A stretch of 39,788 bases of DNA from Candidatus Calescibacteriota bacterium (GCA_021162785.1 JAGGYA010000003.1:1-39788), one strand, 5' to 3'. Numbered from the stretch's first letter, positions 21,782 to 32,147 are shown. A program made the numbers and translations. The notes: generated from the letters alone by a model not told the origin.

Positions 21782-23182
21782 ATGGCATATCAGGTAATCT
21801 CAAGGAAATGGAGGCCTCAATTTTTTCGTGATGTTGTGGGACAATCCCATGTGGTGGTTACTCTCCAAAATGCCATACGACGGGGAAGGATTGCTCATGC
21901 CTACTTATTTGCGGGCCCAAGAGGGGTAGGGAAGACGACTACAGCTCGGATTCTTTCTAAGGCTTTAAATTGTGAAAAAGGTCCTACTCCTGAACCCTGT
22001 AATCAATGTCTGCAGTGTAAAAGCATTACCGAGGGTAAGAATATGGATGTTTTAGAAATTGATGGGGCTTCAAATCGTGGAATTGATGAAGTAAGGGCAT
22101 TACGAGAAAATGTCAAATTTGCTCCCACTCAATCCAGATATAAAATCTACATAATAGACGAGGTCCATATGCTTACCACAGAGGCTTTTAATGCTTTGCT
22201 CAAGACCCTTGAGGAACCACCCCCTCATGTATGTTTTATTTTTGCTACTACTGCACCTCATAAAGTTCCTTTAACTATCCTTTCCCGATGCCAGAGATTT
22301 GATTTCCATAAAATACCCACAACTCTTTTAATGGAGAGACTCCAACACATTGCCAATGCTGAGGGTATAAAAATAAGAAAGGAAGCTCTTAAGATAATTG
22401 CGGAAGTTTCGGATGGAAGTCTTAGAGATGCTGAAAGCATTTTAGATCAACTGGCCTCTTTTGTGGAAGGTGAAATAAAGGAGGAAGATGTAAATAACTT
22501 ATTGGGGAAGGTGGGAAAAGATTTTCTTTTGAAATTTGTGCAAAAACTAAAAGAAGGGAATTTCCCGGAAATCTGGACACTTACCCAAACTTTTCTTTCC
22601 CAAGGAAAACCCATGGAGGGGTTTTTAGAGGAAATTGCAAATTTTTTAAAACTCATGCTTTTTTATAAACTGGGAGTGAAAGATAAAAACTGGGAAGAAG
22701 AAGCTGAGGGTTTGAGTGCATTGATTGATGATTGGGAGGAAAGAGAAATTGTAGAATTAGTAGAAAGGTTCTTAGAAATAAGAGAAAAAGTAAAAAGGTC
22801 AGATACACCAATCTTGACTTTAGAAGCAAGTCTCTTGAAGTTAAAAAATTGGCAAAAGAAAGAAAGCAAGGATCCTTGGCTACAAATATTGGAAAAAGCC
22901 AAAGATTTGGGTAAGACTCTTTATGCTACATTAAAACAAAGTAAACCTTTAAAAGTCACAGAAAAGGAGATAGTGATTTCTCTTCCCTGTATTTCCCATT
23001 ATTTTGAAAATATCCCGGGAAGAAAGGAATTAGAAGAGTGGGCAAAGAAAAATATCGGTAAATCTTTATCCTACAAATTCAAAGAAAGACAAAGGGAAGA
23101 AGAAAAAAAGTATGATAAAATTGTGGAAAAAGCCATGGAACTCTTTAATGCAAAAGTAATTAGGGAGGAGAAGAATGGGTAA
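21782..23182 (+). CDS. dnaX: DNA polymerase III subunit gamma/tau
   Basis: DnaX is the ATPase of the clamp loader that opens the beta sliding clamp. The 466-aa protein starts MAYQVISRKWRPQFF, the standard opening. It has Walker A GPRGVGKTTTAR (about 44), four zinc-binding cysteines (CEKGPTPEPCNQCLQC), Walker B DEVHML, sensor 1 FIFATT and the LSRCQRF arginine-finger segment. The C-terminal region (about 365-466) is the collar/tau extension. ATG 21782 lies about 20 bases after the SRP RNA and lacks a strong ribosome site. It overlaps ybaB by 8 bases. Confidence 0.95.
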   Translation: MAYQVISRKWRPQFFRDVVGQSHVVVTLQNAIRRGRIAHAYLFAGPRGVGKTTTARILSKALNCEKGPTPEPCNQCLQCKSITEGKNMDVLEIDGASNRGIDEVRALRENVKFAPTQSRYKIYIIDEVHMLTTEAFNALLKTLEEPPPHVCFIFATTAPHKVPLTILSRCQRFDFHKIPTTLLMERLQHIANAEGIKIRKEALKIIAEVSDGSLRDAESILDQLASFVEGEIKEEDVNNLLGKVGKDFLLKFVQKLKEGNFPEIWTLTQTFLSQGKPMEGFLEEIANFLKLMLFYKLGVKDKNWEEEAEGLSALIDDWEEREIVELVERFLEIREKVKRSDTPILTLEASLLKLKNWQKKESKDPWLQILEKAKDLGKTLYATLKQSKPLKVTEKEIVISLPCISHYFENIPGRKELEEWAKKNIGKSLSYKFKERQREEEKKYDKIVEKAMELFNAKVIREEKNG

Positions 23183-23489
23183 AGGTTGGGGAATTTTATT
23201 TCAGAAAATTCAAGAAATCCAAAAGAATCTGGAACAAATTAAAGAGGAACTAACGGAGAAAAGAGTGGAGGCAACTTCTGGAGGAGGAGTGGTGAAGGCA
23301 GTGGTGGATGGAAATCAAAATTTAGTGTCATTAAAGATTGATAAAGAAGTATTGGAAATGGGGGATGTAGAAATGCTGGAAGGACTTATAATAGCAGCAG
23401 TGAATGAAGCCATGAGGAAAGCAAGGGAGATATGGATGGAGGAATTGACAAAACTAACGGGAGGACTTCCTATCCCTCCCTTATTCTAA
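23175..23489 (+). CDS. ybaB: Nucleoid-associated protein YbaB/EbfC family
   Basis: This 104-aa DNA-binding protein has an N-terminal coiled helix (about 7-35), the central VEATSGGGVVKAVVDGNQNLVSL split by the beta turn, and a C-terminal helix, all typical of YbaB/EbfC. The ATG at 23175 is preceded by GGAGGAG. The dnaX-ybaB-recR order is widely conserved in bacteria, which supports the call. Confidence 0.93.
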   Translation: MGKGWGILFQKIQEIQKNLEQIKEELTEKRVEATSGGGVVKAVVDGNQNLVSLKIDKEVLEMGDVEMLEGLIIAAVNEAMRKAREIWMEELTKLTGGLPIPPLF

Positions 23490-23494
23490 GAAAG

Positions 23495-24070
23495 ATGTAT
23501 CCTGAAAGTTTTCAGGAAGTTGTTGTTTTTCTCTCCAAATTACCGGGTTTAGGACCACGCAGTGGAGAAAGAATAGCTTTTCATTTATTTAAGTGCGGGG
23601 AAATAGAAAAATTTGCTACCCTTCTCCTTAAGTTAAAGGAAAGGGTTAAATTCTGCTCGCAGTGTCGAAATCTCACTGAAGAAGACCCCTGTAAAATCTG
23701 CCGAGATCCAGAGAGAGATTCTTCTTTACTTCTAATTGTGGAAGAGCCCTCTCAGTTAGAAGTAATTGAGAACTCCAAAGAATATAAAGGAAAGTATTTT
23801 GTTTTAGGTAGTAAAATTTCACCTTGGGAAGGGGAAAAACCCCAGGAACTCCCTTTGAAAGAGATGGAAGAGATTCTTAGAGAAAGAAAAGTGAAGGAAG
23901 TGATCTTAGGTGTGAATGAAGAATTAACCGCTCTTTTCCTGAAAGATTTTTTGAAAAAGTTTCCCCTAAAAATCACACGATTGGGAAGGGGTATACCTGT
24001 AGGTGCAAGGATTGAATATGTAGATGAAGCTACAATTAGAGAAGCTTTAAGAAATCGGAGTGAGCTATGA
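23495..24070 (+). CDS. recR: Recombination mediator RecR
   Basis: RecR works with RecO in RecA loading at gaps. The 191-aa protein has the N-terminal helix-hairpin-helix ([17 protein letters not shown]), the zinc finger [16 protein letters not shown], and the Toprim domain (LLIVEEP, then the later VILGVNEE). ATG 23495 is five bases after the ybaB stop; the frame extends upstream inside ybaB, but [18 protein letters not shown] is the standard N-terminus. It overlaps the V-ATPase A gene as ATGA. Confidence 0.95.
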   Translation: MYPESFQEVVVFLSKLPGLGPRSGERIAFHLFKCGEIEKFATLLLKLKERVKFCSQCRNLTEEDPCKICRDPERDSSLLLIVEEPSQLEVIENSKEYKGKYFVLGSKISPWEGEKPQELPLKEMEEILRERKVKEVILGVNEELTALFLKDFLKKFPLKITRLGRGIPVGARIEYVDEATIREALRNRSEL

Positions 24071-25818
24071 AAGGGAAAATTGTCAGAGTCGCAGGTCCTT
24101 TAGTGATTGCCCGGGGTATTCCGGGTGCTAAGATGTATGATGTGGTAAGAGTGGGGAATGCAGGTCTTGTAGGAGAGATTATTGAATTAAAAGGGGATGA
24201 AGCCTCCATTCAAGTCTATGAAAATACATCTGGAATTGGCCCGGGTGAGCCTGTAATCACCACTGGCGCACCTCTCAGTGTGGAATTAGGCCCTGGACTC
24301 CTTACTTCAATATTTGATGGTATTCAGAGACCACTGGATGTAATGAGAGAAAAAGTAGGAGATTTTATAACTCGGGGATTGGATATACCCCCTTTGTCTC
24401 GGGAGAAAAAATGGGATTTTGAACCTGCAGTTAAAGAGGGCGAGGAAATAGGAGAAGGAGATATTTTAGGAGAGGTTCAGGAGACTAAATATATAAGACA
24501 CAGGATACTCGTCCCCCCTGGAATTAAAGGGAAAGTCAGAAAAATAAGAGGTGGTTCCTTCACCATTGAGGAAGAAATTGCAGTCATAAAAACTGATGAT
24601 GGGAAAGAAACATCTCTCACTATGCTTCAAAAATGGCCGGTTAGGAGACCCCGACCTTTTAAGAAGAAACTTCCTCCCGAAAAAATACTTATCACAGGGC
24701 AAAGGGTAATAGATGCTTTCTTCCCCCTTGCAAAAGGGGGAACAGCCTGTGTTCCAGGGCCGTTTGGTTCAGGGAAAACTGTATTACAACATCAATTGGC
24801 TAAATGGAGCGATGCTCACATCATCATCTACATAGGATGTGGCGAGAGGGGAAATGAAATGGCTTCAGTGCTTCTTGAATTTCCTGAATTGGAGGATCCC
24901 TACACAGGAGAACCTCTTATAAATAGGACAGTTCTTATTGCCAATACATCTAATATGCCCGTAGCTGCTCGAGAAGCTTCTATATATACCGGGGTGACAA
25001 TTGCAGAGTATTTCAGAGACATGGGTTATAATGTTGCGGTGATGGCTGATTCTACTTCCCGCTGGGCAGAAGCATTAAGAGAAATATCCGGTAGGCTGGA
25101 AGAAATGCCTGGAGAGGAAGGATATCCAGCCTATCTTCCTCAAAGAGTGGCTGAATTTTATGAAAGAGCAGGTAGAGTAATATGCATAGGGAAAGATGGT
25201 AGGGAAGGGACACTATCAATAATTGGTGCTGTCTCTCCTCCAGGTGGTGATCTTTCAGATCCTGTAGTCCAGGCAACGCTGAAAGTGGTGAAAGTTTTTT
25301 GGTCCTTGGAGGATTGGTTAGCTTACCGGAGACATTTTCCTGCAATTAATTGGCTTACCAGTTATTCCTTATATGTGGAGAATCTGGAAAGTTATTTGAA
25401 GAAAGAAATAGCAGAAGACTGGCTAAACTTGAGGAAAGAAGCACTAAAAATCCTTGAGAAAGAAGCAGATCTTCAAGAAATTGTGAGGTTAGTAGGGGTA
25501 GAGAGTCTATCTCCTAAGGATCGCCTACTTTTAGAGACTGCTCGGTCAATTAGAGAAGATTTCTTGCACCAAAATGCTTTTGACCCTGTGGATACCTATT
25601 CGCCTTTGAAGAAACAGTATCTTATGCTGAAAATTGTTTTAGAATTCCATCATCAACTCATTAAATTACTGGAAGAAGGGAAAGATATTCAAGATTTACT
25701 TTCTCACCCTCTTAGAGAGGAGATTGCCAGGATGAGATATGTAAAAAATGAAGATGAGAAGACTTTATCTGACCTTTTGGAAAGAGTAAGAAAAATAGGA
25801 GAAGTAGCCCATGTTTAA
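24067..25818 (+). CDS. ntpA: V/A-type ATP synthase/ATPase catalytic subunit A
   Basis: This is the catalytic nucleotide-binding subunit of the V1/A1 head. The 583-aa length is standard. The N-terminal [17 protein letters not shown] is followed by the non-homologous insert typical of A subunits, the P-loop GPFGSGKT (about 231-238), [12 protein letters not shown] and the [29 protein letters not shown] block broken over the catalytic Glu and Arg. It is complete. It overlaps recR by four bases and subunit B by eight. The usual partner genes (D, E, C, F, I, K) are not in this window. Confidence 0.96.
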   Translation: MKGKIVRVAGPLVIARGIPGAKMYDVVRVGNAGLVGEIIELKGDEASIQVYENTSGIGPGEPVITTGAPLSVELGPGLLTSIFDGIQRPLDVMREKVGDFITRGLDIPPLSREKKWDFEPAVKEGEEIGEGDILGEVQETKYIRHRILVPPGIKGKVRKIRGGSFTIEEEIAVIKTDDGKETSLTMLQKWPVRRPRPFKKKLPPEKILITGQRVIDAFFPLAKGGTACVPGPFGSGKTVLQHQLAKWSDAHIIIYIGCGERGNEMASVLLEFPELEDPYTGEPLINRTVLIANTSNMPVAAREASIYTGVTIAEYFRDMGYNVAVMADSTSRWAEALREISGRLEEMPGEEGYPAYLPQRVAEFYERAGRVICIGKDGREGTLSIIGAVSPPGGDLSDPVVQATLKVVKVFWSLEDWLAYRRHFPAINWLTSYSLYVENLESYLKKEIAEDWLNLRKEALKILEKEADLQEIVRLVGVESLSPKDRLLLETARSIREDFLHQNAFDPVDTYSPLKKQYLMLKIVLEFHHQLIKLLEEGKDIQDLLSHPLREEIARMRYVKNEDEKTLSDLLERVRKIGEVAHV

Positions 25819-27208
25819 AGAATATCTTACGGTAAGGGAAATCTCTGGTCCATTGGTATTGGTGGAAGAAGTAGAGGGTGTGAAATATGATGAACTGATA
25901 GAAATAACTGCACCGGATGGTAGTTTGAGAAGAGGAAGGGTTCTGGAGGTTCATGAGGATAAAGCACTGGTGCAGTTGTTTGAAGGAGCAACGGGTATTG
26001 ATATCTACCGCACAAGAGTTCGCTTCTTAGGGAGGGGAATTGAAATTGGTTTGAGCTTGGATATGCTGGGAAGAGTTTTTGATGGAATGGGAAGGGTGAG
26101 GGATGATGGCCCTCCTATAATTCCAGAAATAACCTTGGATATCAATGGAAGTCCGATAAATCCTTATTCACGGGATTATCCCTCTGAGTTTATTCAAACA
26201 GGTATCTCTGCAATTGATGGTTTAAATACATTGGTTAGAGGACAGAAACTCCCTATCTTTTCTGGCTCAGGACTTCCCCATGCCCGTGTAGCTGCTCAGA
26301 TTGTAAGACAGGCAAAGGTTCTGGGTAAAGAAGAGAAATTTGCTGTAGTTTTTGCTGGTATGGGGATAACCTTTGAAGAAGCTGACTTTTTTCTTAAAAG
26401 TTTTGAGAAAGGAGTGGCTCTTTCCCGCACGGTAGTTTTTCTCAATCTTGCTGATGACCCTTCTATTGAAAGAATAGCTACTCCTCGGGTTGCTTTGACC
26501 TGTGCTGAATATTTAGCTTTTTACAAGGATATGCATGTCCTGGTTATTCTTCTGGATATGACCAATTACTGTGAAGCCCTAAGGGAAATTTCAGCTGCAA
26601 GGAAAGAAGTTCCAGGGAGACGGGGGTATCCAGGATACATGTATACAGACTTAGCCAGTATTTATGAAAGAGCAGGAAGGATAAAAGGGAAAAAAGGTTC
26701 AATAACTCAAATGCCAATTCTTACTATGCCTGAAGACGACAAAACACATCCCATTCCTGACCTTACAGGATACATTACTGAGGGACAGATAATCCTTTCT
26801 CGTTCCCTCCATCGAAAGGGTATTTACCCTCCTATCGATGTATTGCCTTCCCTTTCCCGTTTAAAAGACAGAGGAATTGGAAAAGGGAAGACAAGAGAAG
26901 ACCATGCGGATCTTTTCAATCAGCTTTTCTCTGCCTATGCCCATGGAAAAGAGGTTCAGGAATTAGCAGTAATCCTGGGAGAGGAATCCTTAAGCGAGTT
27001 AGACCGTATTTACTACAAATTCGCTGAGATTTTTGAGGAAGTCTATGTAAATCAAGGTGAATATGAAGAAAGAAGTATTGAAGAAACTTTAGATCTTGGC
27101 TGGAAACTCTTAACACTCTTACCTCAGTCTGAGCTTAAAAGGGTGAGACCAGAATTTATAGAAAAATACCTACCCAAGGAGAAATTTACTCCAGAAAGAG
27201 GTGGGTAA
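25811..27208 (+). CDS. ntpB: V/A-type ATP synthase/ATPase subunit B
   Basis: This is the non-catalytic nucleotide-binding subunit that alternates with A in the hexameric head. The 465-aa protein starts with [20 protein letters not shown] and has [14 protein letters not shown] in place of a P-loop, then [33 protein letters not shown] split across the conserved helix, and [18 protein letters not shown]. These identify B rather than A. Subunit D normally follows B, but here an acyl-CoA-synthetase-like gene starts nine bases later. Confidence 0.96.
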   Translation: MFKEYLTVREISGPLVLVEEVEGVKYDELIEITAPDGSLRRGRVLEVHEDKALVQLFEGATGIDIYRTRVRFLGRGIEIGLSLDMLGRVFDGMGRVRDDGPPIIPEITLDINGSPINPYSRDYPSEFIQTGISAIDGLNTLVRGQKLPIFSGSGLPHARVAAQIVRQAKVLGKEEKFAVVFAGMGITFEEADFFLKSFEKGVALSRTVVFLNLADDPSIERIATPRVALTCAEYLAFYKDMHVLVILLDMTNYCEALREISAARKEVPGRRGYPGYMYTDLASIYERAGRIKGKKGSITQMPILTMPEDDKTHPIPDLTGYITEGQIILSRSLHRKGIYPPIDVLPSLSRLKDRGIGKGKTREDHADLFNQLFSAYAHGKEVQELAVILGEESLSELDRIYYKFAEIFEEVYVNQGEYEERSIEETLDLGWKLLTLLPQSELKRVRPEFIEKYLPKEKFTPERGG

Positions 27209-27217
27209 AAGACCTTA

Positions 27218-28639
27218 ATGGATATACTAAGCAAACTTCAAGAAAATAAAGAAAAAATAGGAGATAAACCCTTCCTCTTTACGGAAAAAGAAACCTATAC
27301 TTTCCGAGAAGTCTGGGAAAAAAGCTGTGAAATATCTGCTTTCTTGAAGAAAAAGGGATTGAAAAGAGGGGATAGAGTAGCCATAATTTCTGAGAACTCC
27401 CCTTATTTTGTATTTTCACTTTTTGGTGTAATGCATGCTGGAGGTATTCCTGTCCCCATTAATTACCTTCTAAGCGAAGAAATGGTGGAGATAATAAAAG
27501 ATGTCTCACCAGCAGTAATTTTAATCTCCCCAAAATTTGAAGAAAAACAGAAGTTATTCAGTAATATTGCTGATGTATATTTCCTGCCGGAATGTAAAGA
27601 AAAAGGGGGTTCCTCACCTTCACTTACTGAAGAGGCTGTAATTATTTATACTTCAGGAAGTACCGGTTTCCCAAGGGGTGTAATTCTTACCCATCAAAAT
27701 TTAATTGCAGACATAACAGGTTGTTTAAAAAGAATAAAGGTATATCCGGAAGACAGATTTTCTGTAGTTTTACCCCTTTTCCATTCTTTTTCCCTTACCA
27801 CCACACTTTTAACTCCCCTTTTTTCAGGTGCAGGAGTGGTTATCTCACCCGAGATAAAATTCTTTGAAAAGGCTTTGGAAATCCTTCTCCGACATAAAAC
27901 CACCATTTTTATTTCCATCCCTTTCATTTACAAACTTCTGGTTGATTTACCTATTTCCTCTTTACCTTTTCGTTTTTGCGTCTCCGGCGGTGAAAAACTG
28001 CTTCCTTCCTTAGAAAGGGAATTTGAAACCAAATTTAACATACCCATCTTACAAGGGTATGGACTTACAGAAGCTTCTCCGGTAGTATCTCTCAATCCTT
28101 TAGGAAGAGAAAAAGAGGGTTCAGTGGGGCCACCTCTGGAAGGTATAAAAATTAAAATCCACAAAGAGAAGAGTAAGAGCAGAATAGGGGAGATAATAAT
28201 TAAGGGCCCCACAATTATGAAAGGATACTGGGGAAAACCAGAGATAACACAGGAAGTCATTCGTGAAGGATGGCTATACACTGGAGATTTGGGGTTCATG
28301 GACGAAGAAGGTTATCTTTTCCTTGTGGAAAGAAAAAAGGATATGGTAATTTTGAAAGGTTTAAATGTTTATCCTTCAGAGATAGAAAGAGTTTTAATGG
28401 AAATTCCTCAGATTAAGGAGTGTGCAGTGGTGGGAGTAAAAAAGAAAGATAAGGAAATTATAGTGGCTTTTGTTAAGAAAGTCGGTGAAATAAGTGAGAA
28501 AGAGATAAAAAGGTACTTGCATAAAAAGGTCGCTTCGTATAAAATTCCACGCATAATTGAGTTTGTAGAAGATTTCCCTTATACTCCCACGGGAAAAATT
28601 GATAAGAGAAAATTGCGAATGAGTTATGGTGAGGGTTAG
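27218..28639 (+). CDS. AMP-dependent acyl-CoA synthetase/ligase
   Basis: This adenylate-forming enzyme (ANL superfamily) activates a carboxylic acid via an acyl-AMP. In 473 aa it shows IIYTSGSTGFPRGVILTH (the P-loop-like motif), YGLTEASPV, the TGDLG motif and the C-terminal PTGKIDKRKLR with the catalytic lysine. The small size and sequence suit a fatty-acyl or aryl-CoA synthetase; the acid cannot be inferred. It follows the V-ATPase B gene by nine bases and overlaps gltX by 14, so it belongs to the same transcription unit. Confidence 0.92.
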   Translation: MDILSKLQENKEKIGDKPFLFTEKETYTFREVWEKSCEISAFLKKKGLKRGDRVAIISENSPYFVFSLFGVMHAGGIPVPINYLLSEEMVEIIKDVSPAVILISPKFEEKQKLFSNIADVYFLPECKEKGGSSPSLTEEAVIIYTSGSTGFPRGVILTHQNLIADITGCLKRIKVYPEDRFSVVLPLFHSFSLTTTLLTPLFSGAGVVISPEIKFFEKALEILLRHKTTIFISIPFIYKLLVDLPISSLPFRFCVSGGEKLLPSLEREFETKFNIPILQGYGLTEASPVVSLNPLGREKEGSVGPPLEGIKIKIHKEKSKSRIGEIIIKGPTIMKGYWGKPEITQEVIREGWLYTGDLGFMDEEGYLFLVERKKDMVILKGLNVYPSEIERVLMEIPQIKECAVVGVKKKDKEIIVAFVKKVGEISEKEIKRYLHKKVASYKIPRIIEFVEDFPYTPTGKIDKRKLRMSYGEG

Positions 28640-30089
28640 ATTTGCTCCATCTCCCACTGGTTTCTTGCATATCGGTGGAGCACGCACTGCTCTTTTTAAT
28701 TGGTTATTTGCCAGACATGAAGGTGGGAAATTTATTTTAAGAATAGAAGACACTGATATCACCAGGTCGGATGAAAAGTTGATAGGGAAAATAATAGAGA
28801 GTTTAAAATGGCTAAGTATTGACTGGGATGAAGGGCCAGAAGTGGGTGGAAGATACGGCCCTTACTTTCAAAGCCAGAGATTTGAAATTTATCGTAAATA
28901 TGCAGAGAAACTCCTGAAGGAAGGGAAGGCCTATCTCTGTTACTGTCTTCCGGAGGAACTGGAAGCCAGAAGGAAGGAGATGATCAAAAGGAAAGAAGTT
29001 CCTCGATATGATGGCCGTTGCAGAAACTTAACCCTTAAGCAGAGAGAAAAATTTGAAAAAGAAGGAAGAAAACCAGTAATAAGATTTCGCTGGGATGAAG
29101 CAGTGGAAGGATTTCAAGATGAAATCCATGGATACTTGGATTTTCAAAAACATTCCTTTGACGATTTCATCATAATAAAAAGAGACGGTTCTCCCACTTA
29201 TAATTTTGCCTGCGTGATTGATGACCATCTCATGGAAATAACCCATGTAATAAGAGGAGATGACCATATAACCAATACTCCTCGACAAATTGCTATTTAT
29301 AGAGCTTTTGGATGGACTCCTCCTCGTTTTGCTCATCTTCCTCTAATTTTGGGCCCGGATAGAAGCAGACTCTCTAAGAGACATGGAGCTACAGATGTCC
29401 TGGAATATAAAAAAATGGGGTATCTTCCAGAAGCACTCCTAAACTACATAGCCCTTTTAGGATGGTCTCCTGATACTGATGAAGAAATTCTCTCCAGAGA
29501 AGAGCTCATAAGGAAATTCAATTTAAAAGGGATAACCAAGAGAAATGCTGTGTTCAATATAGATAAACTTAACTGGATAAACAGCCAATACATTAAGAGA
29601 CTTGAATTTGAAGAATGGAAAAAAATTGCTCTCAAATATCTGGAAGAAAAGGGAATATCAATAAAATCACGAACTGAAGAATGGTGGAAGAAATTTCTCA
29701 AGATTTATCAGCCACGCACAAGAACCTTAGAAGAACTATATAAAAACTCTCAGTTTTTCTTTAATTCAAATTATCCTTACAATGTAGAAGCAGTGGAAAA
29801 AGTCCTATCTAAAAGCTATGTTCCTTCTCTTCTTGAAGATTTAAAGGAAGAGATTTCAGAAATTACCCCTTTTACAGTGGAAAATATAGAGAATGTATTG
29901 AGGGAATCTTGTTCACATAAAGGGTTATCGGGAAGAGAATTTATCCATCCTTTGAGAGTTGCAGTTACGGGGCAAATGGTAAGCCCCCCCATTTTTGATG
30001 TTCTTTTTCTCTTAGGGAAAGAGGAATGTCTCAGGAGAATAGAAAGGACAATTCAATTCTTAAAGACTCATATCAAAAAGGAGGAATAA
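28626..30089 (+). CDS. gltX: Glutamyl-tRNA synthetase
   Basis: This class I synthetase charges tRNA-Glu (or, as a non-discriminating form, also tRNA-Gln). The 487-aa protein has the N-terminal HIGH-type motif in APSPTGFLHIGGARTA, RIEDTD, HVIRGDDHITNTPRQ and the KMSKS-type SRLSKRHGA. The C-terminal helical anticodon-binding region is complete. ATG 28626 lies inside the end of the ligase gene. No weak or broken elements are seen. Confidence 0.96.
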   Translation: MVRVRFAPSPTGFLHIGGARTALFNWLFARHEGGKFILRIEDTDITRSDEKLIGKIIESLKWLSIDWDEGPEVGGRYGPYFQSQRFEIYRKYAEKLLKEGKAYLCYCLPEELEARRKEMIKRKEVPRYDGRCRNLTLKQREKFEKEGRKPVIRFRWDEAVEGFQDEIHGYLDFQKHSFDDFIIIKRDGSPTYNFACVIDDHLMEITHVIRGDDHITNTPRQIAIYRAFGWTPPRFAHLPLILGPDRSRLSKRHGATDVLEYKKMGYLPEALLNYIALLGWSPDTDEEILSREELIRKFNLKGITKRNAVFNIDKLNWINSQYIKRLEFEEWKKIALKYLEEKGISIKSRTEEWWKKFLKIYQPRTRTLEELYKNSQFFFNSNYPYNVEAVEKVLSKSYVPSLLEDLKEEISEITPFTVENIENVLRESCSHKGLSGREFIHPLRVAVTGQMVSPPIFDVLFLLGKEECLRRIERTIQFLKTHIKKEE

Positions 30090-30091
30090 GA

Positions 30092-30910
30092 ATGTTTCTT
30101 TCTATTTTGGGAGATAGTATTTCGGAAGATTTACTGGAACAGTTAGGGGCTATGGAAAGTGAGGGAATCAAATATTTAGAATTAAGGGAAATCTGGGGAA
30201 AAAATGTGCTTGAATTAACCGATGAAGAAGCAAAAATGGTCAAGCACATTTTGGATGAGAGAGGGTTTAAAGTATCTTCTATTTTTTCCTATATAGGAGA
30301 TGCTGAAATTAAAGAAGATTTTCAAAACCATTTAAGACTTTTACGAAAGGCCATCGATTTGGCAAAATTTTTAGGGATACATTTTATACGCATTTTTTCC
30401 TATCGTATTCCAGAGGAAGAGAAACCGGAGAAATGGAGAGAAGAAGTTATGGAAAGGATGAAAGAAAAAGTAAGGATGGCAGAAAGAGAGGATATAATTC
30501 TTGTCCATGAGAATGAAAAAGGCTCTTATGGTGATACTCCAGAAAGATGCAGGGATATAATGGAAACAGTAAACTCGCCCTATCTTAGAATGAGCTTTAA
30601 TCCAGCCAATTTTGTTATCCAAAATATAAAGCCTTTTCAGGTAGCCTATCCCATTTTAGAAGAATATATTTCCTATGTTCACATTAAAGATGCTCGGCGC
30701 ACAGAAAGTAATTTCCAATTTGTTCCCTCTGGAGAAGGGGAAGGGGAAATAAGGGAGTTTTTATCTGCATTAAGAGAAAAAGATTACCATGGTTTTCTTT
30801 CTTTGGAACCACAGATAGAGGGTAAATTTTCTTCAGGAGTAGAGAGATTCCGGGTGGCCAGCAGGGCCTTGAAAAGGATATTGGAAGAATTACAAATTGA
30901 ATACCAATAG
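30092..30910 (+). CDS. Sugar phosphate isomerase/epimerase-like TIM barrel (AP endonuclease 2 superfamily)
   Basis: This 272-aa TIM-barrel protein carries candidate metal ligands of the xylose-isomerase-like superfamily: ILVHENE (Glu), RMSFNPANF (Asn in place of the usual Asp), YVHIKDA (His/Asp) and FLSLEPQ (Glu). The sugar substrate is not deducible. Start ATG 30092 follows AAGGAGG at 30078-30084. The frame also extends upstream within gltX, but that part lacks a conserved start. It is three bases after gltX. Confidence 0.85.
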   Translation: MFLSILGDSISEDLLEQLGAMESEGIKYLELREIWGKNVLELTDEEAKMVKHILDERGFKVSSIFSYIGDAEIKEDFQNHLRLLRKAIDLAKFLGIHFIRIFSYRIPEEEKPEKWREEVMERMKEKVRMAEREDIILVHENEKGSYGDTPERCRDIMETVNSPYLRMSFNPANFVIQNIKPFQVAYPILEEYISYVHIKDARRTESNFQFVPSGEGEGEIREFLSALREKDYHGFLSLEPQIEGKFSSGVERFRVASRALKRILEELQIEYQ

Positions 30911-30913
30911 GAT

Positions 30914-31786
30914 TTGAGAGAAATAGAGATTTTAGCTCCTGCAAAGGTAAACCTTTTTTTAGAAGCAAAGTTTAAAAGAGATGATGGATATTGGGAGGTG
31001 GAGACTATTCTTCAAACTATAGATGTATGTGACCGAATTATACTTAAAAAGGCACCTCATTTCCAATTTGAATGTAATCGAAAGGAGCTGGAAACCAAAG
31101 ATAATTTAGTAGTGCAAGCATTTAAAATAATGCAGGAGAAATTCAAGATGAAAGAGGGAATCAAAATAATTCTGGAGAAAAAAATACCCGTGGGAGCAGG
31201 ATTAGGGGGTGGAAGCAGTGATGCTGCTGCTACCATAAAGGGGATTAACCTTCTTTACGGTATGGAAATAGAGAAAAAAGTATTAGAGGAGATTGCCTCT
31301 TCTTTGGGTTCAGATGTTAATTTTTTCCTTTACGGAGGAACATGTTTGGGAAAAGGGCGAGGAGAGAGAATAACACCTTTATCTTCTTTGCCATCTTGGG
31401 AGATTTTTTTAATCTTCTTTCCCTTCCCAGTTTATACCCGCCAGATTTATTCTAAATTAAAAGTTCCTTCAGTTATCCATTCCTCCCAACCTTTGATCAA
31501 AGCAATTGAGGAGAAAGATCGAGAAAAGGTTAAGAAAAACCTTTTTAACAGACTAACCGGAATTGTAGAAAATATTTACCCAGATATAAGAAGAATAAGA
31601 AGAAATTTAGAGCAAAGGAAAATAAAGAGTATAGTGAGTGGTTCAGGTCCCACTGTTTATGGTATATTAAATCATCCAGACGAAAAAGAAGTTCTACTTC
31701 ATCTTATGAAGGAAGAAAAAGGTCAAGTAATTTTTTCTCAGTTCCTTTCTTTTTCAGATAAAGGAGGTGCGAATGGAAGTAACTGA
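30914..31786 (+). CDS. ispE: 4-diphosphocytidyl-2-C-methyl-D-erythritol kinase IspE
   Basis: IspE phosphorylates CDP-methylerythritol in the non-mevalonate isoprenoid pathway. The 290-aa GHMP kinase has APAKVNLFL at the N-terminus, the glycine-rich PVGAGLGGGSSDAA, LGSDVNFFLYGG and the C-terminal VSGSGPTVYG. It starts at TTG 30914, directly before the conserved IEILAPAKVN. It overlaps spoVG by 14 bases; ispE-spoVG adjacency is also seen in Firmicutes. Confidence 0.95.
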   Translation: MREIEILAPAKVNLFLEAKFKRDDGYWEVETILQTIDVCDRIILKKAPHFQFECNRKELETKDNLVVQAFKIMQEKFKMKEGIKIILEKKIPVGAGLGGGSSDAAATIKGINLLYGMEIEKKVLEEIASSLGSDVNFFLYGGTCLGKGRGERITPLSSLPSWEIFLIFFPFPVYTRQIYSKLKVPSVIHSSQPLIKAIEEKDREKVKKNLFNRLTGIVENIYPDIRRIRRNLEQRKIKSIVSGSGPTVYGILNHPDEKEVLLHLMKEEKGQVIFSQFLSFSDKGGANGSN

Positions 31787-32147
31787 TGTAAAGATAAAAC
31801 TCGTCTCTAAGAAAAGAGAAAAAGTTAAAGCGGTAGCTACAGTCACTTTTGATAACTGCTTTGTTGTAAGGAACATAAAACTTATTGAAGGGAATAATGG
31901 ACTTTTTGTAGCAATGCCAGCAGAAGAAGTAAAGAAAACATGTCCCCAATGTTCTTCCCGGATACCTATCTCTTGTAGATTTTGCCCAAGATGTGGAGCT
32001 CACTTAGGAGATACTCCTACCCAGTTCAGGTCTACGACAAGGGATCTGGCTCATCCTATTAATCAGGAAATGCGGAAGTACTTAACGGAGAAAGTCATCG
32101 CTGCATACCAGGAAAAACTCAATGGCACTCCTTCTTCCCCAAAGTAG
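31773..32147 (+). CDS. spoVG: SpoVG-like regulator with inserted zinc ribbon
   Basis: The 124-aa protein is SpoVG at both ends: MEVTDVKIKLV at the start, VVRNIKLIEG and LFVAMPAEEV, then the conserved RDLAHPIN (90-97) and a C-terminal helix. Between MPAEEV and RDLAHPIN, where ordinary SpoVG has only about ten residues, it has a cysteine-rich insert: C57PQC60, then C68RFC71PRC74, a likely zinc ribbon. SpoVG binds DNA or RNA and acts as a pleiotropic regulator also in non-sporulating bacteria. ATG 31773 has AAGGAGG (31761-31767) five bases upstream, better than GTG 31767. No sporulation gene is nearby. Confidence 0.9.
   Translation: MEVTDVKIKLVSKKREKVKAVATVTFDNCFVVRNIKLIEGNNGLFVAMPAEEVKKTCPQCSSRIPISCRFCPRCGAHLGDTPTQFRSTTRDLAHPINQEMRKYLTEKVIAAYQEKLNGTPSSPK

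Noticed and set aside
24721-24742. Nine-base stem with a GCAA tetraloop inside the V-ATPase A gene
   Set aside because: It is formed by ordinary codons for FPLAKGG and lies in a conserved coding region with no T run after it, so a regulatory role is not supported.
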